Counted from the stretch's first letter, positions 35,832 to 45,209 are shown. The stretch: DNA of 64,000 bases from Marifrigoribacter sp047730175 (GCF_047730175.1 NZ_CP159833.1:558001-622000), one strand, 5' to 3'. Made by a program: numbers and translations. The notes: generated by a model not told the origin, from the letters alone.

Positions 35832-36152
35832 CTAAAGCTTACGCTTCACAGAACCAAACCTATCTTCAATTTCGTCTCTAACGCCCTCAATTTCTTTGGT
35901 TACATTTTTGGTGGCATCCTTGATGTCTGCAGAAAAATCTTTTGTGATATCTAAATCTAGCCCTTGTTTTTCGGCACTTTTTGTTATTTCACTCTTAATG
36001 TCATTTGTTGCATTCTTAATTTGACGCATACCTTTCCCTAATCCTCTAGCAATTTCTGGTACTTTATCAGCACCAAAAACTAAAAGCACTACAAAGAGTA
36101 TGAAAAATATCTCTGCACCACTTATAAACATAGGAATTGTAAGTGAAATCAT
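35832..36152 (-). CDS. tatA: Sec-independent translocase subunit TatA
   Basis: 106 residues from MISLTIPMFISGAEIFFILF; one membrane helix, then the amphipathic FGADKVPEIARGLGKGMRQI typical of TatA/E, and a charged tail of about 60 residues. The upstream minus-strand box TATATTTG (36157-36164) ends 4 bp before this ATG, so the upstream frame of 15 residues is not translated and the message may be nearly leaderless. TatA forms the pore for folded proteins with twin-arginine signals; the M15 peptidase at 41.8 kb has such a signal. Confidence 0.9.
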   Translation of the reverse strand: MISLTIPMFISGAEIFFILFVVLLVFGADKVPEIARGLGKGMRQIKNATNDIKSEITKSAEKQGLDLDITKDFSADIKDATKNVTKEIEGVRDEIEDRFGSVKRKL

Positions 36153-36156
36153 ATTG

Positions 36157-36164
36157 CAAATATA
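36157..36164 (-). promoter_or_regulatory. tatA -7 box TATATTTG
   Basis: Minus-strand TATATTTG fits TAnnTTTG and lies 4 bp before the tatA ATG at 36152, predicting a leaderless or very short-leader transcript, or a later start at the internal Met in MFISGAEIFF. Confidence 0.5.
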
Positions 36165-36172
36165 CGGAACAT

Positions 36173-36209
36173 AAAAAAAGCCTTGCTTATTCAGCAAGGC
36201 TTTTTTTTT
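36173..36209 (-). terminator. Terminator of the M1 peptidase gene
   Basis: AAAAAAAGCCTTGCT and AGCAAGGCTTTTTTT with a 5-nt loop. It lies between the M1 peptidase stop and the tatA promoter and is symmetrical enough to work both ways. Confidence 0.85.
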
Positions 36210-36227
36210 ATTGATAATAGAATATTA

Positions 36228-38537
36228 TTATTCTTTTACTTTTTCTTTAAACTTATTAAACTCACCTATATTTTCACGTTTAGGCCATGTATTATTAGAA
36301 GTATCTATATCTGCTGTTTCCTCGTCTGGATCAACAACAATGCTTTGTATTTCTTTTTCTGAAGCAATTACTTTTGAAACTAAAGCATCGTTTTTTCTCC
36401 AAATTTGTGCAGGATATTTAACTCTTTCAGAAGTCCCATCAACATATGTAATGTCTGCTATAATTGGCATTGGAATTCCTCCTGGTTTTTCAAAAATAAT
36501 CTCATAAAAATAATTTGGCTTCTCCATTTTTGATCTTTCATCTGGAGAAAAATTATCCATAATATATTGTTGTAAAGGAACCAAATCGTTTAAAGATGTT
36601 GAACGCATATCTTCTTCAAAATCTTCACTGTCTTCTTCAACAAGATATACTAAAGGAGGCAAATCACTTTCTTTCATTCCCCTGGACTCCATCATATCAC
36701 GAATTTCCTTATTCATTTTTGAAGTCACATAAAATTTCTTCACTTCTTTTACACCTATATCAACATAATGAGTTGAATAGAACCATCCTCTCCAAAAATA
36801 ATCTAAATCTACTGCAGAAGCATCTTCCATAGTTCTAAAAAAGTCTTCAGGAGTTGGGTGTTTAAACATCCAACGTTTAGCATAGGTTTTAAAAGCATAA
36901 TCGAATAAATCACGCCCCATTATAGTCTCTCTTAAAATATTAAGACCTGTCGCAGGTTTAGAATACGCATTAGCTCCAAAATTATACGTATTAAGACCTT
37001 TGGTCATAATTGGCGCTAATCGATCTTGACTACCAGACATATAACTTACTATATTTTTTGCAGGTCCTCTTCTAGAGGGATATTTTATATTTGGTGCAAT
37101 TGACTCTGGATATAATTCCCCGAAATCTTGTTCAGCAACATATTGCACAAAAGTATTTAATCCTTCATCCATCCAGGTCCATTGACGCTCATCACTATTC
37201 ACAATCATTGGGAAATAGTTATGTCCAACTTCATGAATAATTACGCCAAACATTCCATATTTAGTTCTTTCACTGTAAGTTCCATCTTCATCTGGTCTTC
37301 CATAATTCCAACAAATCATTGGATACTCCATCCCTTGACTTTTCGCATGAACTGAGATTGCTTTTGGATAAGGATAGTCGAATGTCATTCTAGAATAAGA
37401 AACTAATGTGCTAGCAACTAATTTTGTAGACCAGTCTTCCCATAAAGGATTTCCTTCTGGCGGATACATAGATACCGCCATCACATCTTTATCTCCAATT
37501 TTTACAGACATCATATCCCATATAAATCTTCTTGAAGTTGCAAAAGCATAATCTCTTACATTTTTAGCTTTAAATTTCCAAGTTTTTTTTGCTGTTGAAA
37601 AACCTTTTGATGCAGCTTCAGCTTCTTCTTGTGAAACTATAATTACAGGTTCTTTGTATGATTTTTTAGCATTTTCATATCGATTTAACATCGTTTTAGT
37701 AAATACATCTTTTCTATTCTGTAATGCTCCTGTAGCTTCTAATATATGATCGGCAGGAACCGTAATGGTTACTTCATAATCACCAAAGGGTAAGGCAAAT
37801 TCATCTCTTCCAAAAAACTGGCTATTTTGCCATCCTTCTACATCACTATATACAGCCATTCTTGGAAAAAATTGAGCAATTACATATGCTCTATTTCCAT
37901 CTTTAAACTCTTCATATCCACTTCTTCCTCCATCATTAACATGATCATTTATATTATACCACCATTTAATAGAAAATGTAAATTGCTCACCTGGCTTTAG
38001 ATCCTTCGACATTTCAACACGCATCATAGTTTGGTTAATCGTATAAGGTAAACTATAGCCTTTCTCATGTTTCACTTCTTGAATGTTAAAACCACCATCA
38101 AAACCTTTTCCCATATGCTCTCCAACAAAACTACTTACTCTATCAGCAGAAAATGAACTTTTTGGCTCAATCAATGAAGATTTAGAATCTCTAGATCTTA
38201 CATTTTGATCTAATTGCACCCATAGATATTCTAAATTATCTGGAGAATTATTGGTATAAGTAATGGTTTCAAAACCCATTAACTTTTTGTTTTTATCGTC
38301 AAGCTCTATATCCATAAGATAATCAGCTTGTTGCTGATAATAATTTGGACCAGGAGTACCACTAGCAGAACGATACATATTTGGAGAAGAAAACTCCTCG
38401 TAAAGCTGCTTAAACTTATTGTTATTTATATGTCCGGTTTCCCTTTCATCTTTTTCAACTTCTTTCTCATCTTGGGAAAACATAACATTTACCGATAAGA
38501 AAAGACAAGCTAAAGCAATGTACTTTATTATTTTCAT
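36228..38537 (-). CDS. M1 family zinc metallopeptidase
   Basis: 769 residues with a signal peptide (MKIIKYIALACLFLSVNVMF). The N-terminal beta-domain is followed by the gluzincin core VIIHEVGHNYFPMIVNSDER: HEVGH gives two zinc His and the catalytic Glu, and WTWMDEGLNTFVQY gives the third ligand Glu. The C-terminal region ends in a beta-rich domain (PMPIIADITYVDGTSERVKY). It is probably a periplasmic aminopeptidase trimming imported peptides. The DUF6702 and CarboxypepD_reg genes lie upstream on the same strand. Confidence 0.92.
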   Translation of the reverse strand: MKIIKYIALACLFLSVNVMFSQDEKEVEKDERETGHINNNKFKQLYEEFSSPNMYRSASGTPGPNYYQQQADYLMDIELDDKNKKLMGFETITYTNNSPDNLEYLWVQLDQNVRSRDSKSSLIEPKSSFSADRVSSFVGEHMGKGFDGGFNIQEVKHEKGYSLPYTINQTMMRVEMSKDLKPGEQFTFSIKWWYNINDHVNDGGRSGYEEFKDGNRAYVIAQFFPRMAVYSDVEGWQNSQFFGRDEFALPFGDYEVTITVPADHILEATGALQNRKDVFTKTMLNRYENAKKSYKEPVIIVSQEEAEAASKGFSTAKKTWKFKAKNVRDYAFATSRRFIWDMMSVKIGDKDVMAVSMYPPEGNPLWEDWSTKLVASTLVSYSRMTFDYPYPKAISVHAKSQGMEYPMICWNYGRPDEDGTYSERTKYGMFGVIIHEVGHNYFPMIVNSDERQWTWMDEGLNTFVQYVAEQDFGELYPESIAPNIKYPSRRGPAKNIVSYMSGSQDRLAPIMTKGLNTYNFGANAYSKPATGLNILRETIMGRDLFDYAFKTYAKRWMFKHPTPEDFFRTMEDASAVDLDYFWRGWFYSTHYVDIGVKEVKKFYVTSKMNKEIRDMMESRGMKESDLPPLVYLVEEDSEDFEEDMRSTSLNDLVPLQQYIMDNFSPDERSKMEKPNYFYEIIFEKPGGIPMPIIADITYVDGTSERVKYPAQIWRKNDALVSKVIASEKEIQSIVVDPDEETADIDTSNNTWPKRENIGEFNKFKEKVKE

Positions 38538-38608
38538 AGTATTTTTATTTTTTGATTAGCGAATATTAGCTGCTAAAAATAGCTTTAATTATGGTTTTTA
38601 AGAATTCT

Positions 38609-39112
38609 TTAATCTAAGTTTAACACACCTTTAGGATTATCTATATCAAGTACAAGGCTTTTCCTTAATTTATTTTTTTTGAAATGTATGATATTTTGTT
38701 GTTCATTGAACATATCCATTAATAGTTTATTTTCAATTTCAAAAGTTTTTATTTCTGAAACATTTTTAATTTCCATATAAATTTTAATAATATCATTTTC
38801 ATACTCAAGCCCAATATATTCTATAGTAACTGGGGTATTATTTACATTTATTTTTAATTTCTTCAGCAAATATTTCTGAATAAAAACAGCATCAGTATCC
38901 GTTTCTTTTTTTGAATCTAAATGAATATCGGAACTATATCGTTCTCTTAAAGTTTTTTCTAAATCTTCTGTAAATATTTTAGTGATAATTTGAAGTGATT
39001 TTTCTTCTTCAATATATTCAACTTTTGTGATACTTACATAAAATTTATGCGCTGTCGACATAGACATCAAGGGCAACATAATAATTAATAAGGCAATTTT
39101 TAAATATTTCAT
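38609..39112 (-). CDS. DUF6702 family exported protein
   Basis: 167 residues: signal peptide MKYLKIALLIIMLPLMSMST, then AHKFYVSITKVEYIEEEKSL, which is the family start (HKFYVS), and ENKLLMDMFNEQQNIIHFKK near the end. The family is common in flavobacteria, usually next to the M1 peptidase as here (72 bp). It has no known function; a beta-sandwich periplasmic partner of the peptidase is a guess. Confidence 0.75.
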   Translation of the reverse strand: MKYLKIALLIIMLPLMSMSTAHKFYVSITKVEYIEEEKSLQIITKIFTEDLEKTLRERYSSDIHLDSKKETDTDAVFIQKYLLKKLKINVNNTPVTIEYIGLEYENDIIKIYMEIKNVSEIKTFEIENKLLMDMFNEQQNIIHFKKNKLRKSLVLDIDNPKGVLNLD

Positions 39113-39171
39113 TTAATTTCTAGATAAGAGAATGTATATAAGACGAACTGTTTTTATAAGAGTTACAAATA

Positions 39172-39945
39172 TTATTCCTTTTTTTTAGACAACCTAATTA
39201 GATAAGTTTCACTTTTTTCTTCAAAAATAGAAAGTAATGACGCGTAATTCTGGCTTTTAAAATCTTTATCTAATGTTGAAGTCTCCATACAATAAAGTAA
39301 AAAATCATATAATCTATTATTGGGTATTTTATAAGCTTCTTCAAAAAAAGAAAAGCCATACAAGTTAATAATTCCTGCTACCGAATAATTTTGAGATTCC
39401 CATTTTCTTTGCATACGCAATTTCTTGTAATAACCAGAAAGGTGATTATACAGAGCTTCGACGTTCACGGCCGAGGGTGCTCTTAATGTATAGCCGGGAG
39501 CAATTTTTTCTTCTGGCTTTCCCTTAAAACCAGGAATACCAACATCGTCAAAATTAACAGGCGTTTCAGTTTTTATATTCTTAATATCGGTGGCGAGATT
39601 CCCTGTAAGATTAGGACCAATTACTACTTCTTCTAATTCATTTATTAATTGTTCTAAGGTTAAAACAACATACTCTTTTGTATATATTTCTTCAGTAATT
39701 ATTACAATTTTAGTTTTATAATTTATGGATGAAAAATATAAGGTGTCTTGTTTTCTAACATTGATATTAAAACCACCTTCTTGGTCTGTAATAGCATTAT
39801 ATCTAGAAGTTTTATTTAACACGTGAATACCTTCAACATCTTTAGTATTCGAAATTTTTCCTTGAATTTCTTTACTTTGTCCATATCCATTTATAGATAG
39901 TAACAAAAAGGCAATGAAAGTCAAAACGGTTAGTTTAAATGACAT
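39172..39945 (-). CDS. Carboxypeptidase-like regulatory-domain protein
   Basis: 257 residues. Signal MSFKLTVLTFIAFLLLSING, then a CarboxypepD_reg-like beta-sandwich: KEIQGKISNTKDVEGIHVLN and AITDQEGGFNINVRKQDTLY. The remaining 150 residues are helical and unassigned. Such domains occur at the N-terminus of TonB-dependent receptors, but no barrel follows here, so it is a stand-alone exported protein. It is the first gene of the run with DUF6702 and the M1 peptidase. Confidence 0.8.
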   Translation of the reverse strand: MSFKLTVLTFIAFLLLSINGYGQSKEIQGKISNTKDVEGIHVLNKTSRYNAITDQEGGFNINVRKQDTLYFSSINYKTKIVIITEEIYTKEYVVLTLEQLINELEEVVIGPNLTGNLATDIKNIKTETPVNFDDVGIPGFKGKPEEKIAPGYTLRAPSAVNVEALYNHLSGYYKKLRMQRKWESQNYSVAGIINLYGFSFFEEAYKIPNNRLYDFLLYCMETSTLDKDFKSQNYASLLSIFEEKSETYLIRLSKKKE

Positions 39946-40026
39946 TTGTCAAAAGTAATCTTTGATTTCTTATAAAAATCTTAAATGATTTCCCAAGGTT
40001 TGTTAAAATTTGGCTAAATTTATTTT

Positions 40027-40728
40027 ATGAAAAATTTAATTATTGCTAGTACCTCAACCGTTCATGGAGGATCTTATTTATCATATCTCAATGAACAGAT
40101 AAAAAAACTATTTTCTGAAACGAAAGAGGTTCTTTTTATCCCTTATGCTAGGCCAGGCGGCATTAGTCATGATGAATACACTAAAATTGCTTCTGAAGCT
40201 TTTTCGAAAATCAACATTAAGGTGAATGGAATTCATAATTATAAAAACCCCATTGAGGCTTTAAAAAAGGCAAAAGGGGTATTCGTAGGTGGAGGAAATA
40301 CTTTTGTTTTAGTTTCACAATTATATAGAAATGAAATAATGCAGCCTTTACGTGAGGTTATTTTTAATGGAACACCTTACCTTGGAACAAGTGCTGGAAG
40401 TAATATCTGTGGAATTACGATAGGAACTTCTAATGATATGCCAATAATCTACCCTCCTTCTTTTAAAACGTTGGGGGTTATTCCTTTTAATATAAATCCT
40501 CATTATCTAGATCCTGATCCAAAAAGCAAACACATGGGTGAAACACGTGAGACTCGCATTTCAGAATATCATACTCAAAATAATATTCCAGTAATAGGAA
40601 TTAGAGAAGGTAGTTGGATTCGTGTTAAAGGAGAGTCAATTATTTTAAAAGGTAGTTTGTCTGCTAGAGTTTTTGAACAAGGCAAAGCTCCTAGAGAAAT
40701 AGAAACGAATACGCTGATAAAATTTTAA
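40027..40728 (+). CDS. pepE: Dipeptidase E (S51 aspartyl dipeptidase)
   Basis: 233 residues. MKNLIIASTSTVHGGSYLSY is the start; FVGGGNTFVLVSQLYRNEIM and LGTSAGSNICGITIGTSNDM (nucleophile Ser in GTSAGS) followed by INPHYLDPDPKSKHMGETRE are diagnostic for PepE. It cleaves Asp-Xaa dipeptides in the cytosol. It converges on a GNAT gene with a 15-bp gap. Confidence 0.93.
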   Translation: MKNLIIASTSTVHGGSYLSYLNEQIKKLFSETKEVLFIPYARPGGISHDEYTKIASEAFSKINIKVNGIHNYKNPIEALKKAKGVFVGGGNTFVLVSQLYRNEIMQPLREVIFNGTPYLGTSAGSNICGITIGTSNDMPIIYPPSFKTLGVIPFNINPHYLDPDPKSKHMGETRETRISEYHTQNNIPVIGIREGSWIRVKGESIILKGSLSARVFEQGKAPREIETNTLIKF

Positions 40729-40743
40729 AAATACAATTAGCGA

Positions 40744-41169
40744 TTATAGCTCTTTCACAAAGTGATACCCTTTAATTACAAAACCTTGATTATAATAAAA
40801 TTTATGAGAAGGAAAGTTTTGCACATAGGTATTTAATTCAACCCAATTACATTTTTTATTTGTAGCATATTCATAAATAAATGAAAATAATTGATCTCCT
40901 AAACCTTTATTTCTATATGCTTTATCTATTATTATATGATCTGCTTCTACGCTTTTACCCGCATAATGACGTGTCTGAAACCAGAGTCCACAAATTCCAA
41001 TTAATGTTTCAGCGTCGTACACTCCAATACATTCATACGATTGGGTCGCCATTTCAAGTATTCTTTCTTTTAATACATTTTCAGGAACTTCAAATGAACC
41101 CATTTCTTGCATTAATGGAAGAATAATTAATATATCGGAAGGAGCAATTATGCGAAATGAAATATTCAT
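40744..41169 (-). CDS. GNAT family N-acetyltransferase
   Basis: 141 residues from MNISFRIIAPSDILIILPLM. The acetyl-CoA loop is HIIIDKAYRNKGLGDQLFSF (R/Q-x-x-G-x-G/A), with WVELNTYVQNFPSHKFYYNQ as the later strand-helix. A further upstream ATG would begin before a TATTTTTG-like -7 box, so the shorter start is chosen. Substrate unknown. It is divergent from the next GNAT gene. Confidence 0.85.
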   Translation of the reverse strand: MNISFRIIAPSDILIILPLMQEMGSFEVPENVLKERILEMATQSYECIGVYDAETLIGICGLWFQTRHYAGKSVEADHIIIDKAYRNKGLGDQLFSFIYEYATNKKCNWVELNTYVQNFPSHKFYYNQGFVIKGYHFVKEL

Positions 41170-41220
41170 ATCAGCAAAAATAATACTATTTTTAAATCTC
41201 AAAAATGTATTTACATTTTA

Positions 41221-41724
41221 ATGAATCAAATTAGTACAACATCAAGACTTTATTTAAGAGAATTTTCCAAAGAAGATGCTTCTCAATTTTACTTATTAAA
41301 CAAAGATCCTGAAGTTATTAAATATACAGGCGACCCTCCTTTTTCTTCTATTGAAGATGCAGAAATATTTATTGAAAATTATTCAGCTTATAAAGATTTT
41401 GGATTTGGCAGATGGGCAGTTTGTTTAAATAATACAGATGAATTTATAGGGTTTTGTGGATTGAAATTTCATCCAAAAGAAAATTTAACTGAAGTCGGAT
41501 TTAGATTTTTTAAAGAACAATGGAATAAAGGATTTGCTACTGAAAGCACTCAAGCAGTAATTAACTATGGTTTTAACCAAATTGGTCTTTCTGAAATTTA
41601 CGCACATGCACACATTGATAATCTTTCATCACAACGCGTTATTGAAAAATGTGGCTTGTCTTTTGTTAAGAATATAACTCATGATGATATGCCAGTAAAA
41701 TTATATTGCATTAAAAAAAAATAA
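41221..41724 (+). CDS. RimJ/RimL-type GNAT acetyltransferase
   Basis: 167 residues: LYLREFSKEDASQFYLLNKD at the start, then FCGLKFHPKENLTEVGFRFF, EQWNKGFATESTQAVINYGF (acetyl-CoA loop) and HIDNLSSQRVIEKCGLSFVK, the standard RimJ/L pattern. It would acetylate a protein N-terminus or small amine in the cytosol. It is 39 bp upstream of the M15 peptidase gene. Confidence 0.88.
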   Translation: MNQISTTSRLYLREFSKEDASQFYLLNKDPEVIKYTGDPPFSSIEDAEIFIENYSAYKDFGFGRWAVCLNNTDEFIGFCGLKFHPKENLTEVGFRFFKEQWNKGFATESTQAVINYGFNQIGLSEIYAHAHIDNLSSQRVIEKCGLSFVKNITHDDMPVKLYCIKKK

Positions 41725-41763
41725 CAGATTTCCGTTTTCACGGAAATGAAAAAATATTTTTCA

Positions 41764-42504
41764 ATGAAAAGAAGAAAATTTATTACCACTTCTATTAAAG
41801 GAGGACTTGCACTAAGTATTGCTTCTCAGTATTCGTTTATTTCTTTACAAGAAAAATATTCAAAAAATCAATTAATTGGCAAAGACGAATCCAATATCGT
41901 TGGTAATTCATATACCACAAAAATGCACAAAGAAACTTCCGAAGCATTTAAAAAAATGAAAGCTGCTGCTGCAAAAGAAAATATTGCGATTGAATTAGTT
42001 TCTGCTTACCGCAGCTTTGATCGTCAAAAACAAATTTTTGAAAACAAATATCAGAACTATACAAATCAAGGACTTTCCCCTATTGAATCTATTCGTAAAA
42101 TAATTGAATACTCTACAATTCCAGGCACTTCAAGACATCATTGGGGTACCGATATCGATATCATAGACGCTAATGTAAAACGACCCAAAAACGTTTTAGA
42201 ACCTCAACATTTTCATGGCACTGGGCCTTTCTGTAAATTAAAGGATTGGCTAAACCTACATGCAGCTCGTTTTGGTTTTTATGAGGTTTATACAGACGAC
42301 CTTAACAGAAAAGGATTTAAATATGAACCTTGGCATTTTAGTTTTGCTCCTGTTTCAAAACCGATGCTTCAGGAATATAAAAAAATAGACATTAAACAAA
42401 TACTACAAGAAGAAAAAATACTCGGCAGCATGCATTTCACCGATGATTTTATCAATCAATATAGAAATGAAAATATTTTAGATATAAATGAATATTTACT
42501 TTAG
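41764..42504 (+). CDS. M15 (VanY-like) D-Ala-D-Ala carboxypeptidase with Tat signal
   Basis: About 246 residues from MKRRKFITTSIKGGLALSIA, a twin-arginine signal (RRKFI); a six-residue longer start is possible. The zinc site is seen as TSRHHWGTDIDI (SxHxxGxxxD) and YEPWHFSF (ExxWH). AYRSFDRQKQIFENKYQNYT is the conserved substrate-side Arg/Gln segment. Such enzymes trim peptidoglycan stem peptides in the periplasm. Tat export of a zinc enzyme fits loading of metal before transport, and tatA is about 6 kb away. Confidence 0.88.
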   Translation: MKRRKFITTSIKGGLALSIASQYSFISLQEKYSKNQLIGKDESNIVGNSYTTKMHKETSEAFKKMKAAAAKENIAIELVSAYRSFDRQKQIFENKYQNYTNQGLSPIESIRKIIEYSTIPGTSRHHWGTDIDIIDANVKRPKNVLEPQHFHGTGPFCKLKDWLNLHAARFGFYEVYTDDLNRKGFKYEPWHFSFAPVSKPMLQEYKKIDIKQILQEEKILGSMHFTDDFINQYRNENILDINEYLL

Positions 42505-42585
42505 TATCTTTAAACAATACACAAAATATAAAAACGAAGAGTAAACCCTTTTTAGTTAAACCTCTATCTAAATTTAACCTAACTC

Positions 42586-42610
42586 AATCCCGCTCTTGCG
42601 GGATTTTGTT
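42586..42610 (+). terminator. Terminator between M15 and gpmI genes
   Basis: AATCCCGC and GCGGGATT with a 4-nt loop and TTTTGTTTTT after it. The gpmI -7 box begins 3 bp later. Confidence 0.85.
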
Positions 42611-42612
42611 TT

Positions 42613-42620
42613 TATCTTTG
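42613..42620 (+). promoter_or_regulatory. gpmI promoter, -7 box TATCTTTG
   Basis: TATCTTTG (TAnnTTTG) ends 15 bp before the preferred gpmI ATG at 42636 and 6 bp before the alternative ATG at 42627. Confidence 0.6.
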
Positions 42621-42635
42621 TATTTTATGTATCAA

Positions 42636-44153
42636 ATGGACAAAAAAGTACTTTTATTAATTCTTGATGGCTGGGGTGTTACTCAAGATCCATCAGTTTC
42701 TGCAATAGCTCAAGCAAATACTCCTTTTATAGATTCTTTGTACCACAAATATCCAAATGCTCAATTGTTAACCCATGGAATGAGTGTTGGTTTGCCTGAC
42801 GGACAAATGGGTAATAGTGAAGTGGGACACATGAATTTAGGCGCTGGAAGAATCGTTTACCAAGATTTAGCGAAAATTAATCTTGCTGTAGAAAATAATA
42901 CACTTTCAAAAGAACCTGTTTTGCAAGAGGCATTTACATATGCTAAACAAAATAATAAGAAAGTTCATCTCTTAGGCTTAGTTTCTAATGGTGGTGTTCA
43001 TTCACATATCAACCATGTAAAAGGATTAGTAAACGCCGCTAATGATGCTGGAGTATCAAATGTGTTTGTACATGCATTTACAGACGGACGTGACGTAGAT
43101 CCAAAATCTGGTGCAGGTTTTATAAAAGAACTTGAAGATCATCTAAAAAATACCACTGGAAAATTAGCTTCTGTAATTGGAAGATATTTTGCAATGGATC
43201 GTGATAAAAGATGGGAACGTGTAAAAAAGGCTTACGATTTATTAATTCATGGTAAAGGGAAGGTTTCTGAAAATGCTGTGAAAAGTATCGAAGAAAGTTA
43301 TGCTAAAGGTATTACAGATGAATTCCTTGAACCTATCATTATTACTGAAAATAATCAACCTGTCGCAACCATAGAAAAAGATGATGTTGTGATCTTTTTT
43401 AATTTCAGAACGGATAGAGGACGTCAATTAACTGAAGTATTGAGTCAACAAAATTTTTCAGCGTTTGATATGAAAACTTTAGCACTTCATTTTGTTACTT
43501 TAACAAATTATGATGATTCATATAAAGGAATTAAAGTAGTCTATAAAAAAGACAACCTTGAAAATACCTTAGGAGAAGTATTAGAAAAGAATAACAAAAA
43601 ACAAATTCGAATCGCAGAAACTGAAAAGTATCCTCATGTAACTTTTTTCTTTTCTGGTGGCAGAGAGGCTCCTTTTAAAGGTGAAAATAGAATCCTTTGT
43701 CCTTCCCCAAAAGTAGCGACATACGATCTACAACCTCAAATGAGCGCGTACGAATTAAGAGATAAAATTCTTCCAGAAATTAATAAGCAAACTGCAGACT
43801 TTATTTGTTTAAATTTTGCAAATACAGACATGGTCGGTCATACTGGAGTTATGGAAGCTGCTGTAAAAGCCTGTGAGACCATTGATAGTTGTGTGGAAGA
43901 AATTATTGAAGCAACACTTAAAAATAACTATGCAACTATTTTATTAGCCGATCATGGAAATTGTGAAACTATGAGAAATCCTGATGGATCTCCAAACACA
44001 GCACATACTACAAACCCGGTACCTATAATTTTAATTGATCCAGATTTTAAAAGCATAAAAGATGGTATCCTTGGCGATGTTGCTCCAACAGTTTTAAATA
44101 TTTTAGGAATACAACAACCAGAAATAATGACTCAAAAATCTTTAATAAAATAA
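42636..44153 (+). CDS. gpmI: 2,3-bisphosphoglycerate-independent phosphoglycerate mutase
   Basis: 505 residues from MDKKVLLLILDGWGVTQDPS, with the first metal Asp in LDGWG. MGNSEVGHMNLGAGR holds the phospho-serine (NSEVGH); FHAFTDGRD-type residues appear as VFVHAFTDGRDVDPKSGAGF and RYFAMDRDKRWERVKKAYDL; TILLADHGNCETMRNPDGSP is the second metal site. It interconverts 3- and 2-phosphoglycerate in glycolysis. Longer starts overlap the promoter and are rejected. Confidence 0.96.
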   Translation: MDKKVLLLILDGWGVTQDPSVSAIAQANTPFIDSLYHKYPNAQLLTHGMSVGLPDGQMGNSEVGHMNLGAGRIVYQDLAKINLAVENNTLSKEPVLQEAFTYAKQNNKKVHLLGLVSNGGVHSHINHVKGLVNAANDAGVSNVFVHAFTDGRDVDPKSGAGFIKELEDHLKNTTGKLASVIGRYFAMDRDKRWERVKKAYDLLIHGKGKVSENAVKSIEESYAKGITDEFLEPIIITENNQPVATIEKDDVVIFFNFRTDRGRQLTEVLSQQNFSAFDMKTLALHFVTLTNYDDSYKGIKVVYKKDNLENTLGEVLEKNNKKQIRIAETEKYPHVTFFFSGGREAPFKGENRILCPSPKVATYDLQPQMSAYELRDKILPEINKQTADFICLNFANTDMVGHTGVMEAAVKACETIDSCVEEIIEATLKNNYATILLADHGNCETMRNPDGSPNTAHTTNPVPIILIDPDFKSIKDGILGDVAPTVLNILGIQQPEIMTQKSLIK

Positions 44154-44157
44154 TACT

Positions 44158-44739
44158 ATGAAAAACCTATTCTTCTTGCTATCCGTTTTACTTATTATTA
44201 GCTGTAACTGCAATAAAAAAGAGCCTATTTCTGAAACAAAAATCGAAGTAATCGAAGAGCTTACTATAAATCAAATAATGAAAGATACCGTTGATGATGT
44301 AGACATGTTACTTGGACAGGTTAATAAAAAAGGATTCAAAAACGAACCATTCTCCACTTGGTTTGATACTGAATTTTCTGGCTATACAATTAATGAAGCA
44401 GTTATAGATTCTATTCAACCTCTAGTAGAACATGTAACATTAAAAGTATTTATGGGTACTTGGTGTGAAGATAGCCAAAGAGAAACTCCAAGATTATATA
44501 AAGTTTTAGAAGCAATAGATTTTAACAAAGATAATTTAGAAATCATCGCTGTTTCAAGAGATAAAGACACTCCTAATCATTTAGAAGAAGGACAAAACAT
44601 AGAATATGTTCCGACCATTATTGTTTTAAAAAATGAAAAAGAAATAGGACGTATTGTAGAATCTACGATCGATTCGTTAGAAGAAGATTTACTGGCAATC
44701 CTTAGCGGAAAAGAATACAAACACGCCTACGCAGAGTAA
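44158..44739 (+). CDS. Thioredoxin-fold lipoprotein with WCEDS active site
   Basis: 193 residues. Lipoprotein signal MKNLFFLLSVLLIISCN, then a thioredoxin-like domain: TLKVFMGTWCEDSQRETPRL with the motif WCEDS, one Cys only, and EYVPTIIVLKNEKEIGRIVE with the cis-Pro. Single-Cys variants act as monothiol or binding proteins. It starts 4 bp after gpmI and likely shares its transcript. Periplasmic redox function is inferred from the fold. Confidence 0.85.
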   Translation: MKNLFFLLSVLLIISCNCNKKEPISETKIEVIEELTINQIMKDTVDDVDMLLGQVNKKGFKNEPFSTWFDTEFSGYTINEAVIDSIQPLVEHVTLKVFMGTWCEDSQRETPRLYKVLEAIDFNKDNLEIIAVSRDKDTPNHLEEGQNIEYVPTIIVLKNEKEIGRIVESTIDSLEEDLLAILSGKEYKHAYAE

Positions 44740-44791
44740 TATTAAATATTTAGACAATTTTCTTTGTAATTTAGCGCATTATTTCTGAGGA

Positions 44792-45208
44792 ATGATGAAT
44801 GAAACATTTACCATAGCTGTAGATTTTGATGGTACCATCGTGGAGGATAAATATCCTAAGATTGGCAAACCGAAAGTATTTGCGTTTGAAACTTTAAAAA
44901 AGCTTCAAGAAAAAGGACATAGACTTATTTTATGGACCGTTAGAAGAGGAAGAACTTTAGACGAAGCTGTTTCATTTTGCGAAAACAATGGAATTACTTT
45001 TTACGCTATTAATAGAAGCTACCCTGAAGAAGAATACGAAAATAAAGACAGCCGAAAAGTAAATGCCGATTTGTTTATTGATGATCGAAACATAGGAGGA
45101 TTGGTTGAATGGGGAGAAATATATATTAACTTAATTGGTGAAAAAAAACCAATTTCGAAACAAGTTAAAGAAACAAAAAAAGGATGGTTTTCTTTTTTAA
45201 AAAAATAA
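44792..45208 (+). CDS. BT0820-like HAD-superfamily phosphohydrolase
   Basis: 138 residues. TIAVDFDGTIVEDKYPKIGK holds the nucleophile Asp pair (DFDGT), GHRLILWTVRRGRTLDEAV is motif II, and VNADLFIDDRNIGGL is the metal-binding motif IV. This is a small, capless HAD of Bacteroidota; the substrate is unknown. Two adjacent ATG codons could serve as start. The map gene follows after 1 bp. Confidence 0.88.
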   Translation: MMNETFTIAVDFDGTIVEDKYPKIGKPKVFAFETLKKLQEKGHRLILWTVRRGRTLDEAVSFCENNGITFYAINRSYPEEEYENKDSRKVNADLFIDDRNIGGLVEWGEIYINLIGEKKPISKQVKETKKGWFSFLKK

Positions 45209-45209
45209 T

